A stretch of 64,000 nt of DNA from Diphasiastrum complanatum (lineage: Eukaryota > Streptophyta > Lycopodiopsida > Lycopodiales > Lycopodiaceae), in the NCBI GenBank assembly GCA_029204225.1, contig MU832592.1, positions 1 through 64,000 of the forward strand, in the 5' to 3' direction. The position numbers were made by a program, and so were the translations under genes. The number at the start of each line of letters is the position of its first letter. Position 1 is the first letter of the stretch. This document shows positions 1 through 35,680 of this stretch, piece after piece. Under the pieces are notes generated by a model. It was not told the DNA's origin, made no database searches, and saw only the letters and a program-made list of their open reading frames with translations.

Positions 1-381
1 TGAGATTTTACTCGGTTGTTTTAGTATATCAATCTATTCGACCACAAAACGCAGGCTTTAATATGGACATGTTCTCACCATTGATGTCTTATAGATGTAG
101 CTCAGCATCTAATTTTTGTGATTTGGTTTTTGCAGTCTTTCTGGAATGCGCATTATCAAGGAGATGGTGGAACAACGTAGTTCTTGGACCTCTTTCTTAG
201 TAGCACCCTTTCTGGAGCCCAAGAGTATGCGTATCGGCTATTCATTGGCTTTACATATAGCCACTAATCAGGTATCCGACAATTAAGAGAAAAGGCAAGA
301 AAGTCGTAAATTGCAAAGCCCCCGCTCTTCCAATTAGATGATCAAAGCCCGGTGATGGTGGAGGGAATGGAATCGGTAACT
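1..381 (+). other. Upstream part of the SEC14 gene, possible untranslated exon
   Basis: No clear protein is seen here. A T-rich tract ends in a good acceptor just before position 136, and a donor-like CAG/GTATCC lies at about 270, so 136-270 could be a 5' untranslated exon. The reading frame of the first coding exon stays open back to about 310, with methionines at 355, 367 and 382. The true promoter probably lies before the window. Confidence 0.3.
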
Positions 382-24990
<24,609 letters not shown>

Positions 24991-27060
24991 TGGAGCTCAC
25001 CAGCTGATGAAACTTGAACGATTTTCTTAGAAGAATGCAGTAAATAAGTAGATACTCTGATACATAAGAGTCGCATTAGCAGCAATAACATTGGCTTGAT
25101 CAAATGTTGTTTCTGCTTGCAAGCTACTTGAGTATGGAATACAAGTCCCCTTGTATAATATCTACCTGATTGTGTTTGACTCTTGTGGTGTAATTGAAGG
25201 TTTGGTGTGATATAATTTGTATGAAAAATGGCCAATTTCCAATTGTCTTGATATGCTACTTATAGGATGTTGTGAATGCATATACAAATCATTCTCCATT
25301 TTGAAATAGATTCTTTTAAGACTGGTTCCAATCAGTTTCTTCATAAAATTACAAGCTACCTTGTTGAGGTTTTAGATGCATATGCAAAGGATTTTCTACA
25401 AAGCCAAAATATAAAGAATCATGGAACTTTATCTTCATAAAGAATCAACATTTGTTTTTCCACTTCATTTAGGAATCTTGGAGAAGCTGCTGCCAAAAAG
25501 TGATTTGGGTGCTTATGAACATGAAAAAGGAATAGGGAAAGGAAGGTTGGAATAGTAACATAAGGTGGCCATGAAGTGTTCACATTTGTCATTTTCAAAT
25601 TGAGCTCATTTTGGTTGGCCAAGTTACCGCTTACCACAACTAAGATGGGCTTAAGAAGTTGCAAATATTCTATCGAAACTTGAAATCCTAAACGCCTATT
25701 CTAATCTTCAACAAGGGACACACAAAAGACTATTTCAATAAGAGCAACATTTTAGAATTTCTCTAAATTCAAAAAAACTTCAAAATAAAGATACTGAAAT
25801 GAAAACATACTTTACATGACACTTACAGTTTTAAAAACTAAAGTAAATTATTGTGAATATTTGAATCGACAATCTATACCTTAAATTGCATCTTTGTAAA
25901 AATGCTCTCCAGTGAAATTGGGAATCATGCTTTTCTTGAAAAAATTCAAGCGTTGTAGTTGAAAAACAGTCTTTGCGAAGTTGTAAAAAGTCTAAATGCA
26001 AAGTGTTCTTTCAAGGATCTAAATGCAAAACTGAACCTTGAAACTGGGGTTTCGACTGATCCCAAGTGGTTTGATCCTTGTATTCCTTGGGGTTTGATCC
26101 TTGTGATCGATTTTGGAAATTATACATTTGGGTTTGGTCCTTAATTGGCGATCAAGCTTCGGTTATGCACCTCAGAATCGAATTCTAGGATCCATCTCAG
26201 GACCCATTTCAAAAATTTTCAAGTATATCCTAGGGTAAATCCTTGGGATAACGCAGGCATCCAAATAGTTTTTGAGAACAATTCTTTTTCTTTTTTTCAA
26301 TTATGATGCTTGAGCTTTTGCTATTACGAACTAATTTATTTTGGTGAAACATGTACTAGTGGTTATTACTAGTTCATGAAGAACTTTAGGCCTTCGGTGG
26401 TCTCATTCTTCCCATAGAGAAATTCCCATAGGTGATAAGTTGGTGTATTGTGCTTGAGTTCGGTTAGCCCACTTAGGTTCAATTCTTTATAATCCCACAT
26501 TGATTGTACCAAAAACATTATTAAATTCACAAAGGGAAGATCCCAAAATTCCAACCTTAACCACTTTTCAAAGGATTTTCTATGATTTTTTAGATCCTAT
26601 TTTTTACAATCTATTCCTTTGGTGATGTTTTGCGAAGCTTACTTTAGTATCCTTTTCAACAAACTCTTTATTTGTCCCAATCGGACTCAAACATGAGTTT
26701 TCTTAGAAGAAAAGCAAAACAAATGTTGTGTAGTGCAAGTTGAGTTTTCTTAGAAGAAAAGCAAAACAAATGTTGTGTAGTTTCTTGCACAATGATGCAT
26801 ACTTTTTCAAAATCAAACAAATTCAATGTAATTTGCAACACTTTTTTACATTTGTGTTTTTTAGAAGAAATTTTGTATTAACGACCATTAAAAAATTGCT
26901 CTAAATTAAAGTACCTCAAACTTAATAATTTAATGAAATTTTTCGAGCATTTAAAATTTTGCTTCAACTCTATGCATGATATTAAAAAAAAGATGGAAAA
27001 TGGATCTAAAATTATTGAGTTTTAGATTTGTAAATAGTCTATTATAAAGTTAATTTGGAA
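24991..27060. other. Downstream of the SEC14 gene, no recognised gene
   Basis: AT-rich DNA without a credible coding frame. It holds a 47-bp tandem duplication (26,695-26,741 and 26,742-26,788, GAGTTTTCTTAGAAGAAAAG ...). The 5' LTR expected for the gypsy element that follows is not found here. Confidence 0.5.
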
Positions 27061-27853
27061 GTATGCCAAGTATATCTACTAGATGCTACAGCCACAGAAC
27101 GTGATAATATGCTCTATGGAGACGGGCCAGACCATTTTGTCTCGCCAGAAGAGATACGACAATTGTTCCGAAAGGTCGAAACTAGAAAACAACAGGTTCT
27201 CTAGAGTAGGGGAGCTGTCAACAAATGTGCTGAATGTAGCTTGGATATCAATAGAACCTATACCAGATCTGATTGAAAATGAACTCATTCCTGTGAGTCA
27301 TGCCTTGACTTATGATGACAATGCAGAACTTATAGATGAGCAGATTCTAAATCATATGGATCTGACCTGATTTGGAGTGCATAATGTTCCTGATGAACCA
27401 ACAATAAAACCGTCCAAGTAGTTATATTGAAGGAAGACAGGATCACATGATCAATGACGAAGAAACAAGCCAAGCAACATTATAATACAGTCCTGAAATG
27501 GGAAAATCCTCCTCAAAAGATTGATTCAGAGAATGTGCCACCCTTATTGGATAAAGGCAAATAAAAAGTCAAGGATGATTCTAGAAGCCAGAGTTCTAGC
27601 AAGACATCATCATCTCGGAAGTCATCACCTCCATGATCAATTCCTACTAAGAAGGCTAAACGAAGATCCAAGACAAGTCCTTTTGAAAAAAAACAAGTAA
27701 ATGTAGTCCAACATGATATGCCCGAACATTTTAAACGTTATACACTGGATGATGTGGTTATCATGTTACCTGAAGCACATTGTGAACCTGAAGAACACGT
27801 GCCAGAATCGAAAGAGGTTTATGATGGCCTAGTTAGGACACAACCAATGAATT

Positions 27854-28740
27854 TTGCTGAACCAGGAGAACCAGAAAAAATTGTACAAGTTTGATCACAA
27901 CTTAATCCTGAACAATATCAAGCACTCCGGAAGCTACTATCAAGATTGCTTTGCTTGGACTTATCAAGATTTAAAGGGTATTCCGATGTCAGTTATTGAA
28001 CATACCATACCTTTAGTACCTAATGCAGTTCCAAAGGTTACAAAGTTCTATCGCTGTAATCCTAATGTTGCGGATCTGATAAAGAAAGAACTTCAGAGAT
28101 TGTTTGACGCCGATTTCATTTATGAGATCGAGCATACCGAATGGGTTTCACCAATTGTCATTGTTCCTAAGAAGAATGAGAATTTGAGAATTTGTGTGAA
28201 TCTCAAGGCTTTGAACAAAGTGACGCAAAAGAATCACTTTTCGTTACCTTTTACTGAAAGCATTTTGGATCGCCTTGCTGGAGCGGAAGCTTATAGTTTC
28301 CTAGATGGATTTAGTGGTTACAACCAGGTTAAGAATGCACCTGCCGATCGCCACAAAACCGCTTTTGCAACAGAATGGGGCACCTATGGTTACAAAGTAA
28401 TGCCGTTTGGACTCTGTAATGCACCAAGTTCGTTTCAAAGAGTAATGCAATTTGCTTTTAAGTATTATCTACAAATTTTTTTTGAAATTTACTTGGATGA
28501 CCTGGGAGTCAATAGTATAGATATAGACCACCTGGATCGATTGGAGAAAGTATTTGAAAGATGCCACAAATATCAAATTTCTCTAAATCCAGAAAATGCC
28601 AGATATGGGTTTCTCATGGAGCTGTACTTGGGCATGTGATATCGAGACATGATATTGCCACAGATTATTCTAAAATCAAGATTATTGTGAAATTGCCACT
28701 GCCAACAACGATTCGTGGAGTTTATGTGTTTATGGGTCAT
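27854..28740 (+). pseudogene. Ty3/gypsy reverse transcriptase, broken
   Basis: An intact stretch carries WVSPIVIVPKKNENLRICVN, YSFLDGFSGYNQV, TAFATEWGTYGYKVMPFGLC and the active-site segment IYLDDLGV (variant of the usual Y.DD motif). A frameshift near 27,935 separates it from the upstream piece LNPEQYQALRKLL, and another near 28,620 separates the thumb region (MGHANYYR, about 28,733). Confidence 0.85.
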
Positions 28741-28889
28741 GCGAACTACTATCGAATTTTTATTATCTTCTTTGCGGTTTTAGCAAGACCTATATACAAA
28801 CTGACTATTGTTCCTATTTGGACAGTAGAGACATTAGAAGCCTTTGAAAAAAGCATTAATTTCAACACCGATACTACGTTCTCCAGATT

Positions 28890-29301
28890 GGACAATTAAC
28901 TTAATATTCACACGGATGCCTCGAAATACGCCATTGGATAATTTTTTATGCAGTCAGGTGACTATAAGAAGGATTATTCTATACAATTTGCAAGCAGACA
29001 ACTTACAGATCCGAAGAAGAATTATTCAACAACAGAACGTGAAGCGTTAGCCATGATTTTTTCTGTTCGAAAATTTTGTCACTACCTCATAGAAACGCAC
29101 TTTGCATTCTATACGGATCACCAGCCGTTACTTTACTTGGTAAAAAAGACGTGCAATACTAGATGTATTGCAAGATGGTTACTATTATTGACTGAATTTG
29201 ACTTTCGAATTGTGGTTCGAAAGGAGAAGCAACAATATCTAGCTGATTATGTTTCGCGAATTGAATCCGCACTAGTTAATACTGAAGTGGATGATGAATA
29301 A
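28890..29301 (+). pseudogene. Ty3/gypsy RNase H, broken
   Basis: It reads DASKYAIG, stop, FFMQSG, then ASRQLTDPKKNYSTTEREAL, FYTDHQPLLYL and ADYVSRI, the standard RNase H order of gypsy elements. The acidic residues of DAS, E (TERE) and D (TDHQ) are present. An in-frame stop and an upstream frameshift disable it. Confidence 0.85.
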
Positions 29302-29313
29302 CCTGATGCTACG

Positions 29314-30580
29314 TTGTTCTATGTAGAAGCAGTACCTGAGTGGGCAGCGGATATTGTTGAGTACTTGATGCTAGGACAACCGAATAATTCCTTGACAAAA
29401 GTACAGAAGAGACAATTGATTCATAAGACTCAACCTTATCAATTGATTGCGGGACAATTGTATCGTCGTGGATCAGACAATATTCTACGCAGATGTGTTT
29501 TACCGCATGAAATACCAGATTTAGTCATGTTTTCACATGATGGCATGAGCGGAGGACACTTCTCCACAGATATTATTGTTCGCAAACTTTTGCAATAGGT
29601 TGTTGGTGGCCTATGCTTCATAAGGACACTGAAAATTATATTCGGACATGTGATGTTTGCCAACAAGCACGAAGGCCTACTAGACAGAACTATGAACCCT
29701 TGCATCTGGTTTTATCGCAAGCACCGTTTGAAAAATGGGGACTGAATTATGTTGGTCCTATTCATCCTGCTGCGCAAGGATCTCAGGCCTGATACATTAT
29801 CGTAGCAACTGATTATATGACCAAGTGGGTTGAAGCCAAAGCTGTCAAAGTTGCTGATGCGAAATCTACGGCCAAGTTTCTCTATGAAAATATTATAATC
29901 AGATTTGGATGTCCGATTAAGATTGTTAGTAACCGGGGTACACACTTTGTTAATCAAACAATAAAGTGTTTACTGGAAGATTTTTTTTGTGATACACATA
30001 TTTAGTACTTCTTACTATTCCAGAGGAAATGGCCAAGCTGAATCTTTCAATAAGATTCTCTACACTATTATGACGAAGACAATTGAAGCGAGTCGGTCTG
30101 ATTGGAAACATAAATTGTATGCAGCATTATAGGCATCTAGAACCGCTTACAAAAGTAGTACAAATGAAAACCCCTTTCAACTGATTTATGGTCAAGATGC
30201 TGTCATACCGATTAAATTTTTAACCCCATCTTTATGCATCACGACAATGGAATGATTAAATGATGATAAGTCTTTACAACTACGTCATGAAGCGTTGCAC
30301 AAATTATGTGAAACATGATTGATGGCAGTTCATGCGTTAGCAGCAGAGAAAGCCCGTCGCAAGGCATGGCATGATCGTCGATTGTACAAATAAGATTTGA
30401 AAGTAGGAGACCTCGCACTGATGTACAAAACCAAGCTGATCAAGGGAAAATTGAAGTTTACCAATGAAGGTCCGTATAAAGTGAAGGAAATTTTGAACTA
30501 TGGCACAATAATCCTTGAGCACTTGGACGGAAAACGATTTGATACTCCGGTGAATGGTAGCCGATTACGCAAATTTTGAC
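29314..30580 (+). pseudogene. Ty3/gypsy integrase, broken
   Basis: The zinc-binding region is seen (H..GMSGGH, then CDVCQQA in another frame near 29,650), followed by the catalytic core (WGLNYVGPIHP, VATDYMTKWVEAKAVKVADA, SNRGTHFVN, GNGQAESFNK) and a C-terminal domain (KVGDLALMYKTKLIKGKLKF, then GPYKVKEIL). Stops occur at about 29,597, 29,790 and 30,003, among others, and frameshifts near 29,600 and 30,005. Confidence 0.85.
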
Positions 30581-31446
30581 AGCCTGCTCCGCTAGTTTAA
30601 CAAGCCTGATCTCAATCATTTTTATTTTTTATTTGTTTTTCAATTTTTTTGTTTTCAATATTTAATTGTTGAGTTTTTTGAAAAAGACAGTAAAAAAATA
30701 AAATAAATAAATAAATAATCAAAAAGAAAAAAGAAAATGAAAAAAGACTGATGAGCAAAAGTCAGAAAAGTCATCAGCATGTGAAAAAAGAAAGATAGTA
30801 TTTTGGAAAATGACTTAGAAAATCACTGTCATGGTCAGTTGTGGCCTACACAGTGTCAGAAACCTTCGCTAAGCTCTCAGATTGTACATCCACTTTAGAT
30901 TTATCTAAATTGAGGTGGGTGAAGGTTTTTGTTCAAGAAAAATCCATTTTTTGAGCTAGGTGAATGATTAGCAATATGCCATTTTGGGAACCTTTGCCGA
31001 ACACCTTACCCTCATTATGAACCTTATGCTAGATGGTCTTAAAATGTCAAAATTAGGTTGGACATAGCCTCAGATCTTTAAAAAAAGCATTTATGACAGT
31101 ACTTGGGCGAAGGACCCTTCTGGGCGAAGATTCATCCTTCGCCAACCTTGGAAAACGTTCGCCTGATAGGTTCAGATCCCTAGAGACCTTCGTCGAGATT
31201 TTTATAGCCTATTTTCACAGTATTGTACATGCTTACAAATTTTTGTTCAGAACTGATTAGCCTAACTAGTATTCAGTGTAATGGACCCTCCAAATTCACC
31301 TATAAGTTGGCTGAATTCGATTCATTCCTCACTTGTGCTAGCGAAGCTCTTGCGAATTTTTTTTGCAACGAAAGCCTTCCAAACTTTCTGAATTGCTTTC
31401 TGATATACTTTCACGCGTTGTCTAACTTTTCATTTCTGATCATCAT
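30581..31446. other. Spacer between integrase and the extra ORF
   Basis: AT-rich, with A-rich runs at 30,680-30,760. From 30,860 to 31,200 there are repeated CCTTCGC/GCGAAGG words, including the hairpin GGCGAAGATTCATCCTTCGCC at about 31,119. No protein is recognised. Confidence 0.4.
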
Positions 31447-32886
31447 GTCTTCCACAGATACTTCCCAGTCTCCTCGTTATCCTCTCCATTGTGATGTCTC
31501 ATCTGCAATGGACATCATGATACTTCCTAGCACAAGCATGGTCACTCAGTGGATGACCCTTGCGGAGCCTCTGCTTACCGCAATGGGTATTTATGAGAGA
31601 GCCTTTTAGGGAAAATCAACATGGATTTCATCACTCTTGCCTTTAGTATGTGGAAGGAAGAGAAATCCAAATTTTATATCACCTTTCAAGGAGCCACACA
31701 CAAGGTGTGCGTAACTGAGGCCGCCCTTGCTGCCATAAGCATTGGTACACAATCCAACCATAAATAGGCCAAACAGGCCATTAAGCCTTCATGGATATGT
31801 TCGCTGATTTTGACCCCCTTGGGGCCTCTGAAGTTTTTGAAATGCCCCAGAGCCTCGCGTCCTTTGAACTCCAATCCCTTGGAAGAGGATTCGAACAAAT
31901 CCATGATACTAATATTGGTGGAAATTTATGCCAGCCACTTGAAGCTGAAGATGCCCCAGTCACACTTTGGGTCGACCAAGCTGTGAAATCACCGAAGCAG
32001 TTCGACGCCACCGTGCTTGAGGGTTTTGAAGAAGAAGATGTTTTTGAAGAAGAAGAAGTATCGGCACCTATTTTACACCAACCAAGGACAGTACCATCAA
32101 GTCCTCTTGCTGCTGCCACGTCCACGACAATATTCTGGTGATGCTCTCGATTTGGTTTCAAGCCTTGCGCAAGTGATCCAGTCTATGCTGGATTGGGTTC
32201 TGAAGTTTAGGACCTCTGAAATAGAAGCCGACAAAGAAGTGGACAAAATACTTGCATTGGGAGAGCAGCTGACATGGAGAGTCACTATTTTTGAGAAAAC
32301 TCCGGAATCTATCAGGAGTTATGTGGCCAGCCCTCGCCAATTGTGGGTCAATCCTTATTATGTGCCAATGCCGAGAAAGAATAAATGGAAAGATTTGGGA
32401 TTGGCTATGGACAAGATTACAATCCGTACACCCAATTGGCCAATCATCCATCAGCCCTAGAGCTGGACCATATTAGTGAATTTCCACCGGGCTTTACAAG
32501 CGTACCAACGAGAGTATGTACACTCTCCAGATTCCACAGTGCGACAATCGACACTGTTTGCAAAAGATTTAACTCTGTTGGCATCAGTGGCAACTAGATG
32601 TGATGATTGCCTTCCTCCTCTGGCATTCGATCCAAAGAAGCCGATGGTCTCAAAGAATATCAAGGATCAGTTGTCGGTTGCTCGTTTATATTTTAGTGCA
32701 ACAATGATGGGAGGCTCTTGGAAATCTCACTTCACATCATGGACGACCTCAAAGTGGATTGCAGGAGCCCATTGTTGTTTTCTGCCACACAATTTGGATT
32801 TTAATACTGCTCGTCTCGACTTTATGGAGAAGGTGCAGTACCATTTAATAAAGATTCATCGCGAAGCTAATAAAAGTCCCCAATAA
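31447..32886 (+). pseudogene. Extra ORF of the gypsy element, possible plant-mobile-domain-like protein
   Basis: Four pieces in shifting frames form one broken coding region of about 470 residues: MSSTDTSQSP...MGIYERAF (31,447-31,606), then INMDFITLAFSMWKEEKSKF and TEAALAAISIG (31,619-31,768), an acidic part (31,791-32,141), and a final part containing WVLKFRTSEIEADKEVDKIL, a stop, then TLFAKDLTLLASVATRCDDC (32,128-32,883). The W..E...F......T..AL..I.I.G pattern loosely recalls the plant mobile domain carried by some plant gypsy elements. That is a suggestion from memory, not a firm call. Confidence 0.4.
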
Positions 32887-32935
32887 CTGCATCTCGCAGG
32901 TGTCGTGGGACCGCCACCAGTTTTGGTGGGGATAT

Positions 32936-33345
32936 TGTTAGAGGGTTTGCGGATCCCAAGGAAACCCTAACCCTAGTTAATAAGTGAGAGAGATTTGGCA
33001 CCCTACGTGTGTAAGTCCAACCCGATGATCACATAGTTATTTGATTAGCAAGTCAATAAAAGGACTTTAGGCCTTTTTGTGGGACTTTTAATGTCGTAGG
33101 GCCTAAATGTCAAGTTAGTGAATAAAGTTGGGTTTCCCTCCAATTTGGATGGTTCCCGCTCTTTTTTAAATTTGCATAATTAGAGAGGGCAAAATGGACC
33201 AATAGTATTCAAAGGCCAGGGTCCTCCTCTCTACTATAAATAGGGACCAACTCGAGTTCCTCCACATGCTCATTTTTTCCAATTCAATAAAGCAGATTGG
33301 TTCTCTTGTGAAACGGATTGATGAATGTCCTTGCCCTCTATCACT
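32936..33345 (+). mobile_element. 3' LTR of the gypsy element (3' end uncertain)
   Basis: It starts TGTTAGAGGG directly after the polypurine-like GGTGGGGATAT. It contains a TATA box (TATAAATAG, 33,235-33,243) and AATAAA (33,287-33,292) at LTR-like spacing. It shares blocks (GTGTAAGTCCAACCCGATGA) with the LTR at 56,607. Its end is not certain. Confidence 0.55.
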
Positions 33346-34776
33346 TTTCTTCCATCTCTCATGTTTTCTTTGGATTTTGCTAATTGTTGGATTTGGATGC
33401 TATTGGAATTGCATGTTATTATACTTTTTTTGAGGGAGAAAGAGAGAGAGAGAGAAAAAAAGAGTAAGCTATCTTTGTTGTGGATCTAGTGTTAGTGGAT
33501 GTAGTGTTAATGCTTAGGGTTAATGGATGTTAGAGTTAGATTTGGATCTTCCATGCATGCTGAAATATGAACTATACTATCGCTCTCATGGGAACGAACC
33601 TACGCGTGACAACTAACTTCGTCTCTTTGATGCTAGATTGACTAGATTGTGGTTTGAGGTTAGGCAAGGAAAGAAACCCACTACAGACATATACTCTACT
33701 ATCCTTGAATGATTAAGTATGATTTTGGATTCCAGTGACTTATGATTGACGGATCATAAATAGATACTTAATTATTGTTAGAGGATTATAAGGAATTGCG
33801 ATGATTCTTAAGTGTGGCGATTAATTCTTGATCTGTTAAATGAGTTAGGACTTTAGATCAATGTTTTAAAAATCTGGATATCTTTACTCCAGTGTTTTAT
33901 TGAGAGCCTATGGATCTCACAGGCATTCTCACAAGGTAAGTTGTTTTACTTGTGGAGAGTTTAATTAATTTAGTGGATGGTGTTCTGCCACAGATTATAA
34001 TCTGCGGATGGTTGAATAATATTTTTTGATTAGATCTCTAGTTATTATAGGAGACAAACAAATCTATTAAGATTGAATGGTTATTATTTTCTTGCATATG
34101 ATGCTCTAAACAGGGGCATTTAACTCAAGAGTGTATCTAAGATGCTCAGAGTGAATTTAGATTTTTTTTTTTTAATCTTAATGAATTTCCTAGAGATTCT
34201 TGTTGAATGAATTGTTATATCTTAGAATTATGGATTCTAAGGATATTTGTACTTAAAAGCCTTTATAAATTGTTTGCTAGAGATTGTGGATAATTTCAGA
34301 CTGTAATTTTTAATTTTATTTAAATTTAATGGCTACATGCACAGGGTGGTCTTGGGTCTATATAACATGTAAAAACTCGCCCTACTCCATTTTTTGGGTG
34401 ATTTATTGTTAGGTTTTCTCACTCTACTCTTGCTTCCTAGTCCTTGGCCGGGGGGGGGGGGGGGGTTGTGTGTGAAGCTTTTGATGGTTTCTCCAGAGTG
34501 TGTTCTCTTGTGTTTTGTCTTTTAAGCAGGATTTTGGAGGTGCTTCTCCTTATGCAAAGGTTCCCAAATTGTCATAGAGTTCAGTGAATTTCTCCCTTGA
34601 GCTTAATTCTCCCTCTTGGGGAGTAAAATAAAATAGAGGCACAAGAAGTGCCAAGGATGGAGATGCCAAAAGCCAAGAGCCAAGATGCATGAATTAAAAA
34701 GGAGGCATGAATTACATAAAATACACAAGAGTTAGGAATTACATACGAGTCAAACAACAGAAAAAGAAAAATAAAA

Positions 34777-34822
<46 letters not shown>

Positions 34823-34980
34823 ACCAACTTACATGGGAGGGGCCACATTGAATATTAGACGAGGGCCCTGTAGAAAAATAAATTTAAATTATTATAACAT
34901 GAATACTTTTATAATATACTAGACTTGCTCACTTATAAATGTTTAACACTAGCATATAGTAACACCATATTTAATACAAG
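33346..34980. other. AT-rich stretch after the LTR
   Basis: No coding frame is recognised. It contains (AG)n runs at 33,437-33,455 and 34,783-34,821 and a run of 16 G at 34,450-34,465. It could include the rest of the LTR or another decayed element. Confidence 0.4.
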
Positions 34981-34982
34981 TT

Positions 34983-35330
34983 TTAGATATAAATATAACA
35001 TAAAATGATCTTCCCACTGAAGTTGCTTTTCATGAATAGTCTCCAGGCAATTATGGCATCAGTGTGCCTCTTCTCAATCTCATTCAACTGTTTTTTGCAG
35101 ATCCAAGCCATTTGTCCTATTTTAGTTCCCTTTTCTTTATACATCACTTTTTCCAAACCAAACAAGTCTAAAATGTTCTTATTTCTGAAAAAGTTAACTA
35201 GGTCTTGTGTAGCTACATCTTTTTCATGTGGCAACCCATTGTCCCGTGCAATTGCAGAAGATGCTCCATCAACAACCCCTGAAGTATGTAGACCAATCAA
35301 TGGAACCCATCCCGGCGCCCATATGGGCAC
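34983..35330 (-). CDS. Hypothetical 115-codon frame, downstream of the kinase
   Basis: I do not recognise this protein. It has a Pro/Trp-containing start and a charged helical end (FFRNKNILDLFGLEKVMYKE, QLNEIEKRHTDAIIAWRLFM). The composition looks protein-like rather than random. A separate short frame (35,336-35,521) lies just upstream in a different frame, so this may be a broken gene or an old transposon piece on the kinase strand. Confidence 0.25.
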   Translation of the reverse strand: MPIWAPGWVPLIGLHTSGVVDGASSAIARDNGLPHEKDVATQDLVNFFRNKNILDLFGLEKVMYKEKGTKIGQMAWICKKQLNEIEKRHTDAIIAWRLFMKSNFSGKIILCYIYI

Positions 35331-35680
35331 CCACTTTAATCAACAATGTAATGACATTGAGGCTCCATACCAAAAGAGGCCGGATATGACGTCTCGGCTC
35401 GATATATATTCAGTGAATTCACAGCCAGCTTTTCCTTCCACTCGATGAAGCTCAGATCTGTCTTCGCACATGAAGGATTCCTGGAAAGATAACTATCGAT
35501 TGAAACAACAAGCAAAATCATCCGGATGCAACAAGGAAATGAAAGTCAGGCTATATTCTGAAGACAAATGAAGACAAATAAAGCTCGCTTGTGATGTCTC
35601 CCATAGGCTATTCAGCCTGAGTGGAGGATAAAATAAAAATTCAAATTCAATTTCTATGTTCAACTAGGGTATGTCATGTA

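Larger units (their letters stand above)
27063..33345 (+). mobile_element. Decayed Ty3/gypsy retrotransposon with an extra 3' ORF
   Basis: Order: a short gag-pol linker piece, RT, RNase H, integrase (27,063-30,580), an AT-rich spacer, an extra ORF (31,447-32,886), a polypurine-like GGTGGGGATAT, and a 3' LTR starting at 32,936. The RT-RH-IN order identifies Ty3/gypsy. Gag, protease and the 5' LTR are not seen, so the element is 5'-truncated. Several stops and frameshifts exclude activity. Confidence 0.8.

Noticed and set aside
31686-32161. Minus-strand frames opposite the extra gypsy ORF
   Set aside because: The plus-strand reading has continuous protein-like composition and the right orientation for the element; the minus frames are shadows.
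34450-34465. A 16-G run as a G-quadruplex element
   Set aside because: It is a plain homopolymer in unassigned AT-rich DNA; its length is likely unreliable and no role is supported.
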